A DNA stretch of 64,000 nt, from positions 141,880 to 205,879 of the forward strand of contig JAPOUM010000041.1 of NCBI GenBank assembly GCA_026708645.1, given 5' to 3'. The first letter of the stretch is position 1; the number at the start of each line of letters is the position of its first letter. Source of the stretch: Acidimicrobiaceae bacterium. GTDB lineage: Bacteria; Actinomycetota; Acidimicrobiia; Acidimicrobiales; Aldehydirespiratoraceae. The notes below the pieces were generated by a model. That model was given only the letters and a program-made list of their open reading frames with translations, did not search any database and was not told where the DNA came from. The position numbers and the translations under genes were made by a program. Of the stretch, positions 26,683 through 34,881 are shown one piece after another.

Positions 26683-27378
26683 GTGCGGCCTGTCAGCCTC
26701 GCATCGACGAGGCGGAGCGAGGCGCGCCGGATCATCGACACGGACACTCCACCAGCCGCTCGTCCCGCTGACGGCCACGACATTCTCGGCACCTACCGCT
26801 GCGCAGCCGATCCGACAAGCCGTAAGGCCACTTCTGAGGATCCCGCCGAACTGATCGATCATATGACCACTCGACATCGAGAGATCATGCGCGGGCGCCC
26901 CGACAAGCGTCCAGGCGCCTGGAAGACCGAGAACAACCGCGTCGGCCTCTACGATTTCGTTGCGCCGGACCTGCTTGAAGGCACGCTCCTCAAGGGGTTC
27001 GGACGCTTGGCGGAGTTGCCCGAAGGCATAGCGCGTGCCCTCTATGCGATGATCGTCGTGACCGAAGTCCACCCTTTCGAAGACGGAAACGGACGCGTCG
27101 CTCGTTTGATGATGAACGCCGAGCTTTCCGCAGTCGGCGCTGCTCGCATCGTGATACCCAGCGTGTATCGCAACGAGTATTTGGCGGGGCTGCGGCGCGT
27201 CTCGATCACCGACGGCGACCTGACCGCCTACCTACGGGTCATGATCCACGCATGGCGATGGACAGCGGCGATGCCGTGGAACGACGCGACCGCCGCCGAC
27301 GGCCGATTCATAGCAACTAAAGCCCTGATGGACTCGACGGACGCAGAGATTTCTGGGGCACGACTCGAACTGCCGTAA
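26683..27378 (+). CDS. Fic-domain protein, N-terminally shortened
   Basis: Fic proteins transfer AMP or other nucleotide parts from NTPs to target proteins. The catalytic motif HPFEDGNGRVAR is intact (around residue 129), and the nearby MMNAELSA and RIVIPSVYRNEYLAGLRR are typical of one Fic subgroup. Related proteins are usually 350-400 residues with an extra N-terminal region; here only ~75 residues precede the core and no inhibitory (S/T)xxxE(G/N) helix is visible. The GTG at 26683 is uncertain, and MTTRHREIMRG (about residue 61) is the first ATG. Either a truncated relic or a deregulated Fic core. Confidence 0.75.
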   Translation: MRPVSLASTRRSEARRIIDTDTPPAARPADGHDILGTYRCAADPTSRKATSEDPAELIDHMTTRHREIMRGRPDKRPGAWKTENNRVGLYDFVAPDLLEGTLLKGFGRLAELPEGIARALYAMIVVTEVHPFEDGNGRVARLMMNAELSAVGAARIVIPSVYRNEYLAGLRRVSITDGDLTAYLRVMIHAWRWTAAMPWNDATAADGRFIATKALMDSTDAEISGARLELP

Positions 27379-27476
27379 TGCCGTGATGCACTGCCGCAAC
27401 CGAGCATGACAGCGGCGGACGCAACCGGGCTGACGGCAGAATCCGGATTGTCAGCTAGGTGTCGGCAGAGCAGAGA

Positions 27477-28934
27477 TCAGGAGCGATGCGCTTGAGCGAG
27501 TGGCGGGTCATGCCCGGCAGGCTCTGGGAATAACGTGCCGCGGTCTGAGGCGTCTGGGGCGTGTGCGGGTCCGTAGCGAAGCCGCTGCGGCGGCGCGATG
27601 GTGCGCAGATCGCCGCGGGGGACGACACGCCAGCCGTGGTGATGGACTTTGTGATGGCATTCCCAGCACAGCAGGATCAGATTGTCGATGTCGGTCGGGC
27701 CGCCACGCGACAACGGCACTATGTGATGGGCGTCACAGAGCCCGTGGTGAGCGCCGCACCCTCCGCAACGTCCGTAACTGGCCACCAACGCAGCCTTCTG
27801 AGCGTCGGTCACGGCCGATTTGCGATGACCTTGCCACAGCGGCACCCCTTTCGAGCTGAAAACGGCGCCGCGGTAGTGGGCGTTGCACATGTGCTCCTCG
27901 AGCACGCTTTGCGGAATGGTGTCGCCGCCGGCGATCTCGGCGAAGGCTCGATCCCCTTCAGCAGTGAGATGCTGCACGATGGTGATGTCAGTCGACACCC
28001 TGCGACGCGAGCCGGCGGCGCCACTGACAGTTCCGCCACTCGTGCCACCAGCAGTGCTGGAGACGCCAGCAACGCCGTCTGCATTCCTGCCTGCAGTTCC
28101 GCCAGCCGTGCTACCGGCAGTGCTGGAGACGCCAGCAACGCCGCCACCCGCGCCACTGACAGTTCCGCCACCCGCGCTGGAGACGCCTTCGATGCCGGCG
28201 CGAGCTTCGCTCCCGCATGACGCGGTGAGAGTGTCGAGGCTGTCGGCCAGCCGCTTCACGAGATTGCGCTGCTCGCTGCCGTGCGTGCGAATGTCGCAGC
28301 GCCGCAGCCGCTCGGCCTCCGCCAGCAGCCGCTTGCGAATCCTGGCGCCGCAGACCGGGTCGAGTTCGCCCCTGATGAGAACCATCCCGTCCTCGCCGTC
28401 GAAGACGCTGAGGCTCCGTCGGGCTCGCTGACGCCGGTAGAGGCTTTCTCCATCGTCGCTGCTGCGTGCTGCCGCCCAACGGTTCGCCTCCCGTGCGAAC
28501 TGCTCAACCGACAACCCGGCTGCTCTCTGCAACAGCCCGTCGTCGCCGCCGACGGCTTTGGTGCCGGCCTTGTCGCAGGCTCGGGCGATAGCGCGGGCGT
28601 TGGTCATCGAGACGCGCCCTTCTTCCACTGCTTGTTGCACTTCGGGCAGCTCGGAGATCTGTTGCGCCGCCTTGACTTGAACTGCCGCGTCGCGACGCGA
28701 GAGCCCGGTCGCTGTCGCCAGCACTCCAGCACCGCTGTCGCCGCGATGCTCCCGCGCCGCAAGCTGCACTGCCGAGTCGGCCTGGAATGCGTCGAGCTTG
28801 CCCTTCAGAGCCTTGGTCGCTTGCAGCCCCAGACGCAGCGCTTCACAAGAAGCCTCGCCATTGCGTGCCAGCCGCAGCATCACAGACAGCGCCTCGTCCG
28901 CCCGCTCGATCGCCTCCTTCATCTGCATAAACAT
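27477..28934 (-). CDS. DUF222 / HNH endonuclease protein
   Basis: A 485-residue protein of the DUF222-HNH family that is multicopy in actinobacteria and often linked to mobile elements. The N-terminal DUF222 helical region is followed by a Gly/Ser/Thr/Ala-rich linker with 66-bp in-frame repeats (near 28051 and 28117), and then an HNH domain: CGGCGAHHGLCDAHHIVP, then IDNLILLCWECHHKVHHH. Three ATGs (28934, 28928, 28922) are possible starts; the last two fit better with the promoter at 28935-28963. Confidence 0.85.
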   Translation of the reverse strand: MFMQMKEAIERADEALSVMLRLARNGEASCEALRLGLQATKALKGKLDAFQADSAVQLAAREHRGDSGAGVLATATGLSRRDAAVQVKAAQQISELPEVQQAVEEGRVSMTNARAIARACDKAGTKAVGGDDGLLQRAAGLSVEQFAREANRWAAARSSDDGESLYRRQRARRSLSVFDGEDGMVLIRGELDPVCGARIRKRLLAEAERLRRCDIRTHGSEQRNLVKRLADSLDTLTASCGSEARAGIEGVSSAGGGTVSGAGGGVAGVSSTAGSTAGGTAGRNADGVAGVSSTAGGTSGGTVSGAAGSRRRVSTDITIVQHLTAEGDRAFAEIAGGDTIPQSVLEEHMCNAHYRGAVFSSKGVPLWQGHRKSAVTDAQKAALVASYGRCGGCGAHHGLCDAHHIVPLSRGGPTDIDNLILLCWECHHKVHHHGWRVVPRGDLRTIAPPQRLRYGPAHAPDASDRGTLFPEPAGHDPPLAQAHRS

Positions 28935-28963
28935 AGTATGCCATACCTATACGACATTTGCAA
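28935..28963 (-). promoter_or_regulatory. promoter of the HNH gene
   Basis: On the minus strand TTGCAA (28958-28963) and CATACT (28935-28940) are separated by exactly 17 nt in an AT-rich block. The first ATG follows the -10 immediately, so translation from the second or third ATG, or a near-leaderless message, is likely. Confidence 0.55.
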
Positions 28964-29083
28964 CCCTTTACAAGCAATTTCTTGCTATTTGCAGATCAAA
29001 AAAAAATTTAATGATTTCAGATCAAACGCTCTGCATGTCAGCCGCCGAAGCGCGGGCTCAGCGAGACCTGCGCTCTCAAGCGT

Positions 29084-29089
29084 TATACT
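29084..29089 (+). promoter_or_regulatory. possible -10 box of the nuclease gene
   Basis: TATACT lies 42 nt before the ATG at 29131, downstream of a run of nine A residues (about 28998) in an AT-rich gap. No clear -35 element is seen. Confidence 0.35.
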
Positions 29090-29130
29090 GTGCACCTCAA
29101 GTGAAGCTCGCTCGGAAGCCCCCCAAAATC

Positions 29131-30159
29131 ATGTCGATACAAGAGACCTTGGAAGCAATCCGTGCCGCGTCGGAGCCGTCCAACGAGGAAGAGGCCAAGT
29201 TCAAGGTCATCGCACCGATCCTCGACGGGCTCGGCTGGTCAACGATGGGTACCGAAGTTACCTTCGAACAGCCAGTCGGCAGTGGCAAAGGCGCCGGGCG
29301 GATCGACATAGCGCTGCAGGGTCCCCATCGACTTGTCGCCTTGATCGAGGCGAAGGCACCAAGCACGCGGCTGAATGGTGACCATGTAGGCCAGTTGCTC
29401 AATTATGCGTTCTATGAGGGCGTGGACATCTGCGCTCTGACCACAGGCTCGGAGTGGTGGTTCTATCTTCCTCTTGAGCAGGGGCCTCCCGAGAAGCGAC
29501 GCTTTGCGGTGCTGAAGGTCCGCGAAGAGCCGGTTGATCGCCTAGCTCATGACTTTGAAGACTTCTTGGGGCGAGCTGCACTGATCTCAGGAGAAGCTCG
29601 GTCACGCGCCAAAAACGTGCTTGAAGCCGAGCATCGTCGGGCGTTGTTGAGCGAGCAGATTCCCAATATCTGGCAGAGAATGATCAGCGAAGCCGACGAA
29701 GAACTCGTTGAAGCTATCACTCAACGCGTCTACGAGCAGATCAACCTACGACCCGACCGCGAACAGGTCGTAGCCGTGCTTCGAAACGAACCCGTCGCCG
29801 CAAAACTTCAACAACCGAAGCCTGCACGCCCGGCGAAGCCTAAAAAGGCACCCAGTACCAAGCCGACCGGTATCCTCCTGCTCGGTCAGCGCTATCCAGT
29901 CACGACGTATCGCCAAGGCTTTTGCGAGCTTGCGACCCTGCTCTATAAGCGCAATCCAAGCGAGTTCTTGCAATTGCGTAGCAGCGGCAACCAGCCACTG
30001 ATTTCGAACAACTCAGACAGCATGTTAGGGCCATTCGAAGTAAGCCCAGGACACTGGATCAAGAGTCACGGTTCAAGCGATGCCTTGACCAAGAAATGCA
30101 AGGACATCATTCGAGACCTTGGTTACAAAGACAGTGACTTCAAGTTTGTGTTCGACTGA
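29131..30159 (+). CDS. PD-(D/E)XK nuclease-domain protein, type I R N-terminus-like
   Basis: A 342-residue protein starting MSIQETLEAIRAASE. The N-terminal half resembles the nuclease domain found in type I R subunits and stand-alone relatives: IAPILDGLGW, then GRIDIALQGPHRLVALIEAK with the D...ExK triad at about residues 55-70, and VGQLLNYAFYEGVDICALTT. A Pro/Lys/Ala linker (about 232-250) leads to a C-terminal domain (GILLLGQRYPVTTYRQGFCE) that I do not recognise. No helicase is attached. Likely a defence-associated nuclease; target unknown. Confidence 0.7.
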   Translation: MSIQETLEAIRAASEPSNEEEAKFKVIAPILDGLGWSTMGTEVTFEQPVGSGKGAGRIDIALQGPHRLVALIEAKAPSTRLNGDHVGQLLNYAFYEGVDICALTTGSEWWFYLPLEQGPPEKRRFAVLKVREEPVDRLAHDFEDFLGRAALISGEARSRAKNVLEAEHRRALLSEQIPNIWQRMISEADEELVEAITQRVYEQINLRPDREQVVAVLRNEPVAAKLQQPKPARPAKPKKAPSTKPTGILLLGQRYPVTTYRQGFCELATLLYKRNPSEFLQLRSSGNQPLISNNSDSMLGPFEVSPGHWIKSHGSSDALTKKCKDIIRDLGYKDSDFKFVFD

Positions 30160-30218
30160 TTAACACTCCCTAAGGGGCTGCGATCCGTCCGCTGGCTTCG
30201 GCTCCAACCGCTTTGGGA

Positions 30219-30602
30219 TCAGGCGCTCGTCCGACGTGCGGCGAGTCGTGTCAGGGCCGCTACGAGTTCCGTCGCGTTGGCGATCCTCTCGCGGACCTCG
30301 TCCTCGGACATCAGTTCTTCATAGAAGTTCTTATGCAGCATCTGAGCCGCGCCGAGCCGCAGCAACAACAGATCGGTTTCCGAGCTCTCACCAGCACTGA
30401 TGATCAGCCTCCGAGCGTTGTCGATCAACTTGCGATGCGATCCGACAGGCCATCCGCGCTGCTTCGAGATCGAGTTGACGCAGTGCGCTACCGCGCCCCA
30501 AGCCTTCTCGCTCGCCTGGAGGAGGTCGCCCGCTGCCAACTCGGTCTGGGAATGTCGCAGGAACTCCTCGCTGATCTCGACATGGCGCCGCGCGGTAGTC
30601 AT
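30219..30602 (-). CDS. HEPN (PaREP1-like) protein
   Basis: A 127-residue all-helical protein resembling PaREP1/HEPN proteins: FLRHSQTELAAGDLLQASEK, AWGAVAHCVNSISKQRGWP, SHRKLIDNARRL and LHKNFYEELMSEDEVRERI. HEPN proteins are often ribonuclease toxins with an RxxxxH motif; I do not see a clear RxxxxH here, so this may be a non-catalytic HEPN. Its ATG overlaps the stop of the upstream gene as ATGA, so both are made together. Confidence 0.65.
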   Translation of the reverse strand: MTTARRHVEISEEFLRHSQTELAAGDLLQASEKAWGAVAHCVNSISKQRGWPVGSHRKLIDNARRLIISAGESSETDLLLLRLGAAQMLHKNFYEELMSEDEVRERIANATELVAALTRLAARRTSA

Positions 30603-31126
30603 GGCGCCTGCTCGTGGGGCCGGGGCTCGCTGTACTCGATCAGCGAGAACCGTCCTGTGACGACGACGAAACGAATGACCGTCTCGACACCGTGGACATC
30701 GGTCAGATGCATCTTCTGCCCGACCTCGAACTCCACGGGATTGGCGACTCTGCCGTCGACGGCGATGTTGTCGGCATACAAGTAGGTCCGTCCCTCGTTG
30801 ATCGGATTGAGGCGGCCCTCGATGCCGGGGATGGCGCCTGTGCTTCGGGTGAACAGCGTCCCGCTGCGGCCATCCGACGACGCCTCCAGCACCAGCTCCA
30901 GCGCTGCGGCGTTGTCGGGCACCACCCTCTGATGCAGCGGCAGGTGACCCTCGGCGGCCGCCAGCACGCGCATCTGCTGATCAGTGCGGTAGAGGTCCAT
31001 GCGGCAGGCGCCGGCCGAGTCCGACTCGCCGACACGGTATGTGCCGTTCGGATACTCCGCCAAGAGCATGGCACCCGCGACCGGCGCTCCGGCACAAGAT
31101 CTCAACATGAAGGCGACTTCGGCCAT
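30599..31126 (-). CDS. beta-rich protein with carboxypeptidase-regulatory-like start, HEPN partner
   Basis: A 175-residue protein from the ATG at 31124-31126 (MAEVAFMLRSCAGAPVAGAM). The N-terminal ~80 residues look like a carboxypeptidase-regulatory-type beta sandwich (GAPVAGAMLLAEYPNGTYRV). The rest carries GIEGRLNPINEGRTYLYADN and PVEFEVGQKMHLTD, seen in uncharacterised bacterial proteins. No signal peptide is visible, so it is probably cytosolic. Coupled to the HEPN gene; function unknown. Confidence 0.6.
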   Translation of the reverse strand: MAEVAFMLRSCAGAPVAGAMLLAEYPNGTYRVGESDSAGACRMDLYRTDQQMRVLAAAEGHLPLHQRVVPDNAAALELVLEASSDGRSGTLFTRSTGAIPGIEGRLNPINEGRTYLYADNIAVDGRVANPVEFEVGQKMHLTDVHGVETVIRFVVVTGRFSLIEYSEPRPHEQAP

Positions 31127-31299
31127 CCTGCTCTCCCGAATCCGGCGACGGCTCGGACAATCGCCGACGCCTGCCCGCACTTCGCACCCCGCAAGATTGA
31201 ATATACACGTAACTGTACCAGAAAATGCCAGAAAATAATCCCATGATGAGCCGGGAGGCTTGGTCGAGCCCATAGCAACCACTTGTCAACTAAGTTGCG

Positions 31300-31321
31300 A
31301 TGCAGTTGCTATGCAGTTGCT
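31300..31321 (+). repeat. tandem 11-bp repeat upstream of the ATPase remnant
   Basis: ATGCAGTTGCT occurs twice in tandem (31300-31310, 31311-31321), followed by a partial third unit, with an inverted AGCAAC at 31274-31279. This could be an operator for the downstream gene or simple slippage. Confidence 0.45.
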
Positions 31322-31367
31322 ATGCGACGCTGCCAGCCAACCGGCGGTCACCCGCCGAGGAGATCGC

Positions 31368-31853
31368 ATGGCGAACCCTTTCACACCCAAGTTCGGCTAT
31401 GTGCCGCCTCTGCTGGTTGGGCGTGACGGCGTCTTGAACCGGATCGCAGCCGGTCGGACCAGCACCGCCCATCCGGACAGTGCGCTGCTGCTGACAGGCC
31501 AGCGGGGAACCGGCAAGACCGTGCTATTGCACGTAGCACTGGACGAGGCCCGCGAGCAGCAATGGGTGACGCTCTTCGCTTCGGGCGCCGAGATCGGCCT
31601 CTGCGACAAGTTGGCCTCCCAGTGCATCGACAACCTCGGTGACGCAGCTCGGCGGATCGTCGGTCTGGGCGCGCAGGCGCTCGGCTTCGGCGCTTCGATC
31701 TCGCGATCCGAACCGCATCGGACACCGCCGACAGCGTTCCGGTTCGCGCTCGAGAAAGCAGCCGCAGCATCAGCCGAGCGCGGCGCCGGCACCCTGATCG
31801 CAGTAGACGAGCTGCAAGACGCTCCCATCACGGCGTGTCGCGCCAGTACGTGA
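31368..31853 (+). pseudogene. 3'-truncated AAA-type ATPase gene
   Basis: The ATG at 31368 has GAGGAG 5 nt upstream and gives MANPFTPKFGYVPPLLVGRD, then Walker A LLTGQRGTGKTVLLH and Walker B TLIAVDELQDAP. The frame then ends after 161 residues, where family members continue to roughly 400. In the next frame 31837-31920 reads HGVSRQYVSRIASEEGL, a helix-turn-helix-like tail, suggesting an internal deletion plus frameshift. ATP hydrolysis without the sensor regions is unlikely. Confidence 0.7.
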
Positions 31854-31970
31854 GCCGCATCGCCAGCGAGGAGGGACTGCAACGCGACGCCAGAAGACGG
31901 GGTCGAGGCTGACCTCAGTGACGCGATCAGCAGGCCGAACGCTTGCGCTTGCCGGCTATCCACCCTCCGA

Positions 31971-33233
31971 CTACGGCACCTGCTGTGGCTTGCTCGCAGA
32001 CGGCGCCCAGAGGGTGGAGATCGGGGCGGCCACTATGCGATCGGAGAGCCTGTAGGTGTGCTCACCTGTGTGCAGCACGACACCGGCCTCGAAGGCGTCC
32101 GGCATCGAGTCCCGCAGCCACGCAAGGTGACGGGCGTCGTGTGCGCCGGCTCCTGCTGCCGCCTTGATCTCGATGCCCACGAGACGCCCTCCTCCGAACT
32201 CGGCCATCACATCGATCTCATGGCGCCCGTTGGGGCCACGAAGATGCATGAGCCGATAACGCGAGCCGGCTACCGCCGCCTCAGCCAGCAACTGCGACAC
32301 GACGAACGTCTCGAGCGTGCGGCCAGCGAGATCCGAACTAGCCGCCACTTCGTCGAAGCCCACACGCAGAATTCCGCAGAGCAAACCCGCATCGACCACG
32401 AACCTCTTCGGGCTTCGGCTCAACCGCTTCAGCCGGTTGGAAGACCATGCAGGCAGCTGATGCACCACCAGCAGCTCGCTGAGTCGTCTTTCATAGGCGA
32501 GAGCCGTGTCTCGCGCTATCCCGGCTGCGTCATAAATGGTCTTGTGATGCGGTGATCCGGCCGAGTTGAGAGCGTAGGCCTCCAGATAACTCCGCAGTCG
32601 GGCGGCATCGGCAACCTTGTCGTAACCCTGCGCGTCACGCAGCGCCACCTGATCTGCATAGCTCTCAAGCCATGCCCGAGCGGTCGTTTCATCAAGTTGC
32701 AAGGCAGGCTCAGGAAACCCGCTCCGAAGCGCCAAACGCAGATAGGCATGAACATCCAGAGTCGCCCCCGACGCGCGGTCCAGCAGCTCGCCGGCTACTA
32801 CACGATCTATGAAGGGCTGCGTGCCGGTCTGTTGCTGCTCGGCCACGGTCAACGGATACATGGGCAGCATGACCACCCGCCCAGTGCCGGGCCAGAGCTG
32901 GCTCTTGGTTTCGAGGCCAGCCGAACCCGTGATCAAGAACCGCCCCGGTCGCCGTTCGGCGTCCACCGCCCTCTTGACCGCCCACATCACGCTCGGCAGC
33001 CGCTGCCACTCATCTAGCAGTATCGGCTCGTCGCGGTTCCGCAGAGCTGCATCCACGTCAGGCGTGACAGCAGCCGCTTCAGCATGATGATCGAGACGGA
33101 TGGTCGTGCGCGCATGACGCTCGGCTGTGGTGGCCTTGCCGCAAGAGCGCGGCCCCACCACCATCAGCGCCGGCAGCTGATCCAGATAGCTGTCCAGCAA
33201 CGGATCCAGCAGACGTGGTAAGTAGCTGCTCAT
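31971..33233 (-). CDS. DUF4143-type ATPase
   Basis: A 420-residue P-loop ATPase of the AAA_14/DUF4143 group, common orphan ATPases of unknown function. The start MSSYLPRLLDPLLDSYLDQL at 33233 is preferred over an upstream GTG. Walker A reads VVGPRSCGKATTA, with Ala where most members have Thr or Ser directly after the Lys. Walker B is EPILLDEWQRLP, followed by FLITGSA. The C-terminal DUF4143 nuclease-like domain ends with EIDVMAEFGGGRLVGIEIKA (D...ExK-like). Often found in variable regions. Confidence 0.85.
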   Translation of the reverse strand: MSSYLPRLLDPLLDSYLDQLPALMVVGPRSCGKATTAERHARTTIRLDHHAEAAAVTPDVDAALRNRDEPILLDEWQRLPSVMWAVKRAVDAERRPGRFLITGSAGLETKSQLWPGTGRVVMLPMYPLTVAEQQQTGTQPFIDRVVAGELLDRASGATLDVHAYLRLALRSGFPEPALQLDETTARAWLESYADQVALRDAQGYDKVADAARLRSYLEAYALNSAGSPHHKTIYDAAGIARDTALAYERRLSELLVVHQLPAWSSNRLKRLSRSPKRFVVDAGLLCGILRVGFDEVAASSDLAGRTLETFVVSQLLAEAAVAGSRYRLMHLRGPNGRHEIDVMAEFGGGRLVGIEIKAAAGAGAHDARHLAWLRDSMPDAFEAGVVLHTGEHTYRLSDRIVAAPISTLWAPSASKPQQVP

Positions 33234-33490
33234 CTGTGAAATATTACTATTGCATAGTGTTATCACACACAGACTACTAGTGATTTTGCACTTCTAAAGA
33301 TCACAAGAAGGAGCAAATAGCACTGAGATAGACGCTTGGCACGCATCGGTGGCGGGCTGCGGCGGGAGGGGCGGCCACTTGCGCAGATCGCAGGAAGGCA
33401 CAGACGGTGCTGAGGCCCGCACGCCGGGTCCTCGCTTCAAGGCACGGTGTCGCGGCGGACGGTGTCACAGGCCGCCGCTACTATCCGAGC

Positions 33491-34714
33491 ATGGTCAAAT
33501 TCCTTCACACAGCCGACTGGCAACTCGGCATGACCCGGCACTTCCTCGACGGTGACGCCCAGGCTCGGTTCAGTGCGGCGCGGCTCGACTGCATCACTGT
33601 GATCGGCCGGCTGGCAGAGGCGGAGGACTGCGACTTCGTCGTGGTCTGCGGCGACGTGTTCGAGTCGAACCATATCGAGCGGCAGGTGCTGAGGCGAGCC
33701 TTGGACAACATGGGGGCCGCTTCCGGGGTCGGCTTCTATCTGCTGCCCGGCAACCACGACCCGCTCGACCCCGCGTCGATATACCGGTCACCCACATTCA
33801 CTAGTCACCGGCCCGACAATGTGGCGGTGCTCGACTCCTCGGCGCCGGTGCAAGCCGCTGCGGGCGTCGAGTTGATCGCTGCGCCGTGGCCGAACAAGCA
33901 TCCCCTGACGGATCTGGTGGACGACGCTTGCGCAGACCTCGAGCGCGGCGATACAGCTCGCGGCAACACGGACATTGAGCGCGGCTGCACAGCACACAGC
34001 GGCGCCGCACACAGCGGCACAGCAGTGCTCGGCGACGCTGTGCGGATCGTCGTCGGGCACGGGGCGCTCGACTGCTTGTCGCCCGATCCGAGCAATCCGG
34101 CGCTCGTCTCGTTGGCCCGGCTCGAGGACAGGATCAACGAAGGATCGATCCATTACGCGGCGCTCGGCGACCGCCACTCGACGACCGATGTCGGCGCTTC
34201 CGGTCGGGTCTGGTACTCGGGAGCGCCCGAGCCCACGGACTACACCGAGAGCGATCCCGGCAACGTGCTCATCGTGACCCTCGACGATGATGGCGGCTGC
34301 AGCGTAGACAAGCGGCGAGTGGGCCAATGGCGCTTCGAGCGCAACGAGCGCGCAGTGGCCGCCGACGCGGACATCGACGCGGTCGAGGAGTGGCTGACGG
34401 GCCTGCCCGACAAGAGCCGGACCATCGTCAAGTTGGCTCTGGTCGGCCAAGTGTCGGTCGCTCAGCAGGCCCGGCTGGAGTCCCTGCTCGCAGACCACGA
34501 AGACCTGCTCGCCGCCTTGGAATCCTGGGACAGGCGCAGTGAGTTGGCGGTGATCCCCGACGACGCCGACTTGGAGCATTTCGGGCTCTCAGGCTTCGCG
34601 GCCGACGCCGTGTCCGAACTCGGCCGAACCGCCGAGTCCGAAAACGAGCAGGATGCTGTAACCGCCCGTGACGCCCTGGCGCTGCTGCACCGACTCGCAG
34701 GAGCAACACAATGA
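33491..34714 (+). CDS. sbcD: SbcD-like DNA repair exonuclease
   Basis: A 407-residue calcineurin-like phosphoesterase of the Mre11/SbcD/YhaO family, the nuclease half of an SbcCD-type complex that cuts hairpins and protein-blocked ends. The ATG at 33491 gives MVKFLHTADWQLGM; metal-site motifs follow as VVCGDVFESN, LLPGNHDPLDP, IVVGHGALD and YAALGDRH. The usual HLG of motif I reads QLG. A Cys/Ala/His-rich insertion with short repeats lies around residues 150-180 (AAHSGTA). The stop overlaps the start of the sbcC leader ORF. Confidence 0.9.
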   Translation: MVKFLHTADWQLGMTRHFLDGDAQARFSAARLDCITVIGRLAEAEDCDFVVVCGDVFESNHIERQVLRRALDNMGAASGVGFYLLPGNHDPLDPASIYRSPTFTSHRPDNVAVLDSSAPVQAAAGVELIAAPWPNKHPLTDLVDDACADLERGDTARGNTDIERGCTAHSGAAHSGTAVLGDAVRIVVGHGALDCLSPDPSNPALVSLARLEDRINEGSIHYAALGDRHSTTDVGASGRVWYSGAPEPTDYTESDPGNVLIVTLDDDGGCSVDKRRVGQWRFERNERAVAADADIDAVEEWLTGLPDKSRTIVKLALVGQVSVAQQARLESLLADHEDLLAALESWDRRSELAVIPDDADLEHFGLSGFAADAVSELGRTAESENEQDAVTARDALALLHRLAGATQ

Positions 34715-34881
34715 GAATCGCCGCGCCCATGCACACCCGAACCAGCACAGGCCGGACCGCCGCAGCGACTCGACCGACTCACAAGAACACGGCTGCGAGA
34801 ATTGCCGCGCCCATGCACACCCGGACCAGCCCGGACAGACCGCCGCACCGAATCGTCCGACTCACAGGAGCACGGCTGTGA
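34690..34881 (+). repeat. tandem repeat between sbcD and sbcC with 56-codon leader ORF
   Basis: The sbcD-end/sbcC-start segment occurs three times: CGACTCGCAGGAGCAACACA at 34691, CGACTCACAAGAACACGGCT at 34775 and CGACTCACAGGAGCACGGCT at 34858, with periods of 84 and 83 bp. Copy 1 begins an ORF (34711-34881, MRIAAPMHTRTSTGR) whose ATG overlaps the sbcD stop (ATGA) and whose TGA overlaps the sbcC GTG (GTGA). RIAAPMHTRTS appears twice in it. Coupling across the repeat is thus preserved in sequence; actual translation is inference. Confidence 0.85.
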
